A DNA stretch of 64,000 nucleotides. Source: Pirellula sp. (GTDB lineage: Bacteria; Planctomycetota; Planctomycetia; Pirellulales; PNKZ01). The DNA is taken from assembly GCA_013822735.1 (NCBI GenBank), contig PNKZ01000003.1, positions 186,001 to 250,000 on the forward strand. Reading direction: 5' to 3'. The translations under genes were made by a program, and so were the position numbers. Below are positions 10,737-19,700 of the stretch, piece by piece; within the stretch, counting starts at the first letter, position 1; the number at the start of each line of letters is the position of its first letter. The notes under the pieces are model-generated. The model was given only the letters and a program-made list of their open reading frames with translations, was not told the DNA's origin and ran no database searches.

Positions 10737-13700
10737 ATGGCTCTGACCATAGAGCAGTTTGGCAAAGCTTTAGCCGCATCCGGACTCATGACTCCGGAAG
10801 ACGTGCGCGCATTTTGGAATGCCATTCCCGCCGCCGAGCGTCCCAAAGATGCCGACGGCTTCGCGCAGCGTCTGCGCGCGCAGAAACTGCTTACGGAATT
10901 TCAAGCAAAGCAATTGCTCGAGGGAAAAGGCGCCTCGCTCGTGATGGGCGACTACGCGGTGCTCGCCGAGATCGGCGCCGGCGGCATGGGGCAAGTCTAC
11001 AAAGCGCGCCATCGGCGAATGGAGCGCATCGTGGCGCTCAAGGTGATGTCGAGCGCCGCGATGAAAGACGAAGCGGCCGTCAAGCGCTTTCAGCGCGAAG
11101 TGCGGGCCGCCGCACGGCTGGAGCATCCGAACATCGTCACGGCGTACGACTCCGGCGAGGCCGGCAGCGTCAAGTATCTCGTGATGCAGTTCGTCGACGG
11201 CGGCGATCTCTCCGACCTCGTCAAGAAGAACGGCCCGCTGCCGATTGAGAAAGCCGTCGACTACGTTCTCCAAGCCGCGCGCGGCCTCGCCTTCGCGCAT
11301 GCCGAAGGAGTCATTCATCGCGACATCAAACCGGCCAACTTGCTGCTTGATAAGAAGGGGGTCGTCAAGATTCTCGATATGGGTCTGGCCCGGATTGAGA
11401 GCAGCGACGACGGCCTAACGGCGACCGAGCAGGTGATGGGCACCGTCGACTACATGAGCCCCGAGCAGGCGGCGAACACCAAGGGGGCCGACGGTCGGGC
11501 CGACATCTATTCGCTCGGCTGCACGCTGTGGTATTTGCTTACGGGCAAGAAGGCGTACGAAGCCGACACGATGATCGCGCGGCTGATGGCACATCGTGAG
11601 GCGCCGTTGCCTTCGCTGGTGAAAACGCGCGACGACGCACCGTGGGCCCTGGAGCAAGTGCTCCACAAGATGTTGGCGAAGCGGCCGCAAGATCGTTTCC
11701 AATCGATGGACGAGGTCGTGACGGCGCTGGAGCCGTTCTCGGGCGGTTCGTCGAAAACGGGCATGGGTTCCTCCATCGGCATGGGAACGCAGACGAACGC
11801 CGAACTCGCGGCGTTTTTCCAGAACGTGGGGCCGAAAACGTCGGGTCCTTCGACGAAAACCGGCGGCCCGAAAACCGAGATGGAGCCGAAGAGCGCCACA
11901 TCGGCCGGCATCGACGCGACCGCAGCGTTTCTGAAGCCCGAAGCGGATACCGATCCGAAGAGCCAACTTCTTGCCGGTACGCCGCTCGTAAATCGCGCCG
12001 CGCCGGTTAGTCGCGATGCAAAACAGAGCGCGCCCGTCCGCAAGAAGAATCCGCCGGTCAAGCTCATCGCCGGCGGCGTGCTCGGCGTCGTGTTGCTCGT
12101 CGTGGCGGGCGTCATCATTAAAGTGCGCGACAAAGACGGCAACGTCGTCGCGGAACTCGAAGTTCCCAACGGCGCGACCGTCGAAGTTACGCCGACCGAC
12201 CCTGCTGCGACGGCGCCCGCTTCCATCGCCGCGGCTCCGACCATTTCGCCCAGCAAAATGCTCGAATCGCGCGAGTACGTTTGGGCAGCGCCGGAGAATC
12301 TCGGCCTGCCGGTGAATACCGTGCGTTCGCAAAGCCATCCGACGCTCACAGCCGACGAGCTTTGCTTGATCTGTGTCAGTCAGCCGGAGGGAAACTTCAG
12401 CGAGCTGGTCGAGTGCGTGCGGCCGAGCATCGACGCACCTTTCGGCCCGCCGAAACGTCTGACCGGCGCTACGAAGGAAAGGGAACCGTGCCTCAGCGCC
12501 GACGGTCTGACTCTGATTTATGCTTCGGAAGAGGACTCGTTCGGCAAACACGATCTCTGGATTCGCCGGCGCGCATCGATCGCCGACGACTGGGGGAAGC
12601 CCCTGCACTTGCTGCAGGAAGTCAACAGTGCCGACGAAGAGCGCTCGCCGCGACTGACGCTTGACGGTCTCGCGCTGATGTTCTCTTCAGATCGGCCGGG
12701 GGGCATGGGCAAGCTCGACATTTGGATCGCTCGAAGAAAAACGCCGACCGGGTCTTTTGAGAGGGCGGTCAACCTCGATCCGCGGCTCAACTCGCCCGAC
12801 GACGAGACGGAGCCGATGCCTTTGGGCGACGGGCAATTGCTCTTCCAGCGTAACGACGCCGCGTATTATTTATCGTTCAAAGCTGCTTCGGGCATTTCGT
12901 CGGCGCTGCCCGTGGAAGACATGCGGGGCAACGACGGCTGGCTCTCGCCCGATGCGCGTCGCTGGTACTTCTCGGGCATGAGTCCGACATCAGGTCGGGA
13001 CATCTGGATGGTGCGACGCGTACCGACGAATTCGACGGTACAGCCGACCGTTCCCTCGTCATTTATGTCGTCGAGAGACGCATCGCCGCCGCCGGGCGAT
13101 TATGCGCTGTTATTCGACGGTTCCAGCAACGTGGTGGTCTCCGATGAGGTCCCGTACTCCACCGAAGCATGCACGATAGAAGCCTACGTGCGACCGGATG
13201 TCTATGCCAAGAATTCCGTCGTGTGCGCCATTTCCGCTAACGCGAGGCTCGGGCTCGATTTCACGGACGGCAAGAAATGGCTACTCAATCATGATCTCGA
13301 TCCCAACGGGCATTTTGCGCTCGAATCCATGGATCAAATTACGTTAGGACACCGCGTTCACATTGCCGGCGTCTACGATAAGTCGCAATTCCGACTCTAC
13401 GTCGATGGGAAAGTCGCTCAGACAAGACCGACGAGTGGAGCCGTGTTTCAAGCGGCTCGCGGATCTCCGCATTTCGGCGACTACTTCCGCGGCCTCGTTG
13501 ACGAGGTGCGATTCTCGAATCGAGTTCGTTACACCGCCGACTTCACGCCGCCGGCGCGGCACGAAGCCGACGCCGACACGCTGGCTTTGTATCACTTCGA
13601 CGAAGGGGGAGGCCACGAACTTCGCGATACCTCCGGCAACAACCGTCACGGCTTTGTAAATGGTTCGAAATGGGTGAAAGCCGACGGCTCGCCGATTCCA

Positions 13701-16700
13701 TCGCCCGGCGGTTGGACCTACGGCCCTGTGAAGCCGCTCTTCGACGGCACGTCGCTCGCCGGCTGGAGCGGCGATACGGCGCTCGTTTCGATCGAGAACG
13801 GCGTACTGGTCAACGACGGCAAACGGGGCGTCGTCATGGCGCCCGGCGAGTATCGGAACTTCGAGGTCGAACTCGATTTTCGTCTGGCCGCCGTCGGCAA
13901 CAGCGGCTTGGGCATCTTTTATCCCGGCGATGGCGATCCCGCCGCTGCGGGCCTGGAGGTGCAATTACTCGACGACGCCGGCTACCCGAACGTCCATCCT
14001 AAGCAACGCTGCGGCTCGCTCTATCAAGTATCCTCGGCGACCACGGGCCAGTATCGAGCTTGGCCGGAGTGGAATCACATGGTCGTGCGCGCCTTAGGCG
14101 ACCAGATTGAAGTCGTATTGAACGACACATCGATTCTCAAGGTGAGCAAGGCGGAGCTTCAGAGCTCGAACCCCGGGCACGCCGGCCTGAAGCGCGAGTC
14201 CGGCAAGATCGCCTTGTTCCCGCATACGGGCCGAAGCGAGTATCGCAACTTTCGCGTGCGCGAAGCGACGCTCGATGCGCCGGTCGCCGCGCAATCACCG
14301 CCGCCGCCGGGCGACTACGCGTTGGATTTTTCCAAGAGCTTGGGCGGAATCATTCCGTCTCTGAACGTGAATCTCGACGAACCGTTTACCATCGAGGTCA
14401 CCGCCACTCCGCTAGACAGGCCTAACACGCCGACGGCGAACAGTCCGTTGGTCAATCTTGGTTGGTTGCAACTGAAACAGTATTGCCAATCGCAAAACTC
14501 GACTTTTTGCTGGTCGTGCGTCTCTCCGGATGTGAATAACGTGCAGACCACGATGCGTGCCGGCGACTGCGTCGTAGGGAAACCTGGTCGCATTGCGGTC
14601 GTATCCACCGGCAAGGAACTTCGCACGTTTCTCGACGGCAAGCTCGTGGCGACGGCGAAAACCGATCAGCCGAAACGGCGCGATCGCTTAAGCTCGGGGA
14701 TCGGTAGATACGCGCAGATGGGAGATTGGCGCGCCTTTCACGGGCTCATGGACGAGGTTCGTATCTCCAAGGTAGCTCGGTACGACAAAGACTATACGCC
14801 GCAAGCTCGACTGGACGCCGACCCGAACACGTTGGCGCTTTACCATTTCGACGAAGGCTCGGGCAGTACGATCAAGGATTCATCCGGCAACGGGTACGAC
14901 GCAACAATTCCCGATGCAAAATGGGTCCGGGCCGACGGCGGTCCGATCACCGCTTCGCCCGCGAATGTCGTCTACCTCGACGACCTGACGGAAAAGTCGT
15001 GGCACGGCTACAACGATCTCGGCAAGCACGGCAAAGGGGTCGGCGGCGCCATACTGAGTCGCGCCGGCGAACGCATCAAGCATTCGCTCATGACGCCGCC
15101 GACAAAGCCCGGCGATCTGTCGTTTGTCGAGTACGAACTCGGCGGTCGGTACGAAAAGTTTGAGGCGCTCACCTATCTCACGCGCGAGCCGACCAGCGGA
15201 CCGCAAACATTTCGCGTGCTCGCCGACGGCAAGAAGCTCTGGGAATCGCCGCCGCAAACGTTGCCGAACGTCGAAGCGGACTTCTCCCTGAGCATTCAGG
15301 GGGTGAACCTGCTTCGACTGGAAGTGGCGGGCATTCCGAGCAATTCGCACCCGCTCTGGCTGGAGCCGCGCCTGACGCCGAGCGCCGCTGCGGGAGCCGT
15401 TGCCGCCGCAGCGGCCGATCATGCCCTGCAGTTCGACGGCAAATCGGCGCACGTCGTGTTGCCCCTCACACATGACGTCGACTCGCCGCTCACGATCGAA
15501 GCGACGCTTCTGCCGGGACCGTGGAAGTCGGCCGTCGTTTCCAATAGCGAAGGGCGCGGCATCGGCATCGACCTCGACAAGGGAGCGGCGAACTCTTTAA
15601 TCTCCCGAGAACTGAACGGTGTGGAAGGCTACGTGCGCGCCACGGCGCCGCAACCGCTTGATACGAGCCTACCCCATCGGTTGGCCGCCGTGTACGACGG
15701 CACAAAACTCCGGCTCTTCGTCGACGGCAAGCTCCAAGCGACGACCGAGCTGAAAGGAAAATACCTTCCTTCGCCGCTGCCGTTTATCATCGGCGCGAGC
15801 CCGGAAGTGACGGGTATCGATTATCCGTTCACCGGCACGATCGATGAGGTACGTATCTCCAAGTCGGCGCGCTATACGCAAGACTACGTGCCGAAGTCGC
15901 GTTTGGATGCCGACGCCGACACGTTGGCTCTATACCACTTCGACGACGGCTCCGGCGACGTGTTGCGCGACGCTTCGGGGAACGGCCGCGACGGGAAAAT
16001 CGTCGGTGCGACATGGGTGCCGGGCGAAGCGAAGACGTCCGCGGTCGCTTCGAGCGCCGGGGGCGGATTGGATCTTTCGGCGAAGCTTAATCCCGGGGCG
16101 GCCCGAGTCGGGCTGCCGCAATTCCTCGACCGTGAGAAGCCGATCACCGTGGAATTGATCGTCACGCCGCGCTCGCTGCCCGGGGCAACCGCCAAGAACC
16201 GCAAGTTATGGCAATTTGAATTCTTCGACCTCAAGCAGTACGGCGACCAGTGGGAATGGCTGGTAAACATCTATGGCGACGACGGCAAGCGACTTCCGGC
16301 GCTCGCGGCGCGCGGAGCCGTGCAACCAGGTATACGCGCGAATTTGGCCGGCGTGTGGACGGGGAAGGAGCTAAGGTTTTTCGTCGACGGGAAATTGATC
16401 GGCAGCACGACTGTGGCGAAACTCCCCGCACCGCTCACCTACAACTCGCACTCGCTCGGCGGCAAACACGAGGATTCGGTCGACTACGGCCCGTTCGACG
16501 GAATACTCCACGAGGCGCGAATCTCCCAGACCGCGCGCTACGATCGAGATTACATCCCCGCGGATCGACTTGAAGCCGACGCGAACACGGCGGCCCTCTA
16601 CCGTTGCGACGAAGGAACCGGCGACGTGCTGCGCGATTCGTCCGGCCACGGCCGCGACGGCAAAATCATTGGTGCCACGTGGATACAGGGCGGTAGATCG

Positions 16701-19700
16701 GCGTCTGCCGGCGCAACTCGCAATGCGCTGCAACTGAACGGCGCCGGCTACGTCGACTTGGCTAGCGACTGGAACTACGACGGAAGCGATTTGACGTTTG
16801 AAGCGTGGCTCATCAGCGATACGCCTCACTCGACGAGTACGTTCTTGGCCGTGGATCACGACGCCGGCGGCCGACGCCACGCAGTCCGATTGAGTAGGCG
16901 CGTGGATGGCATCATCGAGGTTGCTCGCCCGTCGGAACAACTCATCCTGAGGTTCGACGACACGCTTCCCAGCGGCCGGCCGACGCATTTTGCCGCCGTC
17001 TGGCAAGGTCCGGAAATCCGCGTTTATGTCGACGGCAAACGACTTACGTCGCGGCCCCACCACTATCCGTTTCTTCCTCGTCCGAGCAAACCTTACGCGT
17101 GGTTAGGGGGATTGCCGGCGGATGAATCGCTGGTCAAAGCTCAGCAAGCGTGTGTCGCGACGTTGCTGGAAACCCGAATCACTTCCCGAGCCCGCTACCA
17201 AGACGACTTTACCCCGCCTGCCCGACTCACGGCCGACGCCGACACGGTCTCGCGCTTTCAATGTGACGAAGGGGCGGGCGACGTGCTGCGCGACTCTTCC
17301 GGCCACGGCCGGAACGGTAAGGTCTTCGGCGCTAAATGGGTGCACAACGGTAGCGGCGTTCCGGGGGGGCCGCTGCGCCCGGCGCTTGTCGCCGGTCAAT
17401 CTGTCGACCTACTGGCGCAAGTCGATCCGGCTCGCGACGCGCGCGTAGGCGCCTGGAAAATGGCCGATGGCGTGCTTAACGTTCCTTCCGGCGGGTTTGT
17501 GTCGCTCGAACTTCCGGTCGACGTTGCGCCGTCGTTTCGGCTTGACCTGACGGCGACGCGCCTATCGGGCGGCAAGGGCTTGACGGTGGGATTCCCCGTC
17601 GACGGCCACGATACGCGAGTGTTTTTCGATAGCGACGTCACCGGCATGGGGCGCGTTAGCTCCCTCGATATTGTCGACGGTCTGGGATTCAACTCCCCGC
17701 AATTCTCCGCGCAGCGTTATCTGGGTGAAGTTCTCAACGTCGGCAAGCCGATTTCGCTGACGGTCGAAGTGACGCCGAACTCCGTCACCTTGTCCGCCGA
17801 CGGGAAGCAGATCCTGCAATGGCAGGGACGCGGTTCGTCGCTCTCGATAAACATGCGCGAGCAGTACCAAGTTCCTCCACGCGCGCTTTGGCTCGGTTCG
17901 ATGAGTTCCGAATTCACGATCAGCAAATTGACCTACACGCCCGAGCCGCGCGGCGCGGCGGGAGGCTCCCGATCCTTATCATTACGCCGTTTCGCAAGCG
18001 ACGAATGGGTCGACGTGTTGCCGCTCATCGATCCGGCGCAAGACAAAGTCGATCTGCCGAACCTGACCAAGAAGAACGATTGGAGCATCAAGAACGGCGA
18101 GCTGACCTACACCGACGACGGCTTCAGCGGCAAGCTGCTGTTTCCCATTCGCTACTCCGGACTCGATACGGAATGGGAAATCGAATTCACGCGCACGGCA
18201 GGCGGTCGCAACTTTAATCTTGATCCGTTAACCCCCGGCGGAACGGGCGTGATCCCGATCATGACGGATGAAAACGGCGGCGGCGCGGTCCTATTGGGCG
18301 GAAAGAATATCCGAATCGGCGCAGCCAAAATCGAAACCGGCAAGCGATCGAAAATTCGCTGCATCTCAACGGTCGATCCTGCCGGCAGACGTATCCAGGT
18401 ATTCATGGACGAACGGCAAGTCGGCGATTGGAAAGGAGACCCTTCGACGTTGATCAAGCCGACCAAAGAGCCGTTCGACCCGAGCAAGCAGCACGGCATT
18501 TGGGTACATCGCGGCAGCACCTACGTGTTTCATAGCATTCGCGCTCGCGGTCTTCTGGGAACGACGATCGAGACGGTGCGTCCGGCAACGGATGCGGAAG
18601 GTGCGGCGACGCCGCTCTTTAACGGCGCCGATTTCGCCGGCTGGAAGGGCGACCCCAAGGTTTGGTCCTGGGAGAACAATCAACTCGTCGGCAAGCTTTC
18701 CGGCAACGGTTATACGTTTCTCGCCGGCACAAAGCCGTACCAAGACTTCGAACTTGTCTACGAAGTAAAGCTGCAGGGAGATCAGGCCAACTCGGGCATA
18801 CAGTTTCGCAGCGAGATGTTGCCTCCGTCGCCTTACGACATGACCGGTCCGCAATGCGAGATCGGCGGCACCGGCAAGACCGGCTACGGCGGCTTGTGGT
18901 GGGAAAAAGGGCCCGCGAACGGCGTGAAGTCGGCGGTGCCGCCTGAGAAGTATGGGCCGCTCGTAAAGCCCGACGATTACAACCGCATGACGGTCCGCTG
19001 TGTCGGCAAACACGTGACCATCACGCTCAACGGCACGACCACGGTCGACGGCGATTTCGAGATTCCCGCTCAAGGTCAGCTCGGCTTTCAGATCGTCTCC
19101 CGCGGCCCGCCGGTGGAAATGCGCGTCCGTAACATCACGTTCCGTGATCTCTCGGCGGTCGCCGAAGTCCGATCCGTCGGCGATTCGCAATTCGCCCTGC
19201 AGTTCAACGGCGTCGATTCCGATGTTTCCGTTCCTTCCTGGAAATATCGGGGAGACCATCCGCTCACGGCCGAAGTTTGGTTCGTTTCCCTGCGATCGGA
19301 ACGAGAGCGGTCTATGGAAACCATTCTCGGCGATCCTCAACTGGCCGGCTTTTCCCTCTCCAGCAATGTAAGCAACAATCGCTCCAGCCCGGATCTGCGC
19401 TGGGGCTTCATGTTCAATACCGGGCAATATCAGTCGGTCGCGGCGCTCGCGACGCCGACGCCCGAGAAGTTGACGCACTATGCAGGCGTGTACGACGGCA
19501 AATCGGAGATTCGCTTCTATGTTGACGGCAAGTTGCAAGGCCGCACCGCCCTGACCGGCGCGTATCGGCCTTCTACCGTGCCGTTTGCCATCGGCGCCAA
19601 CTACGACAATGCCGACGTCGCCAATGAAAACTTTCTCGGCCGCGTTTACGAAGTGCGCCTCTCGAAGACCGCCCGGTATTCCGAAGATTTTGCGCCGCAA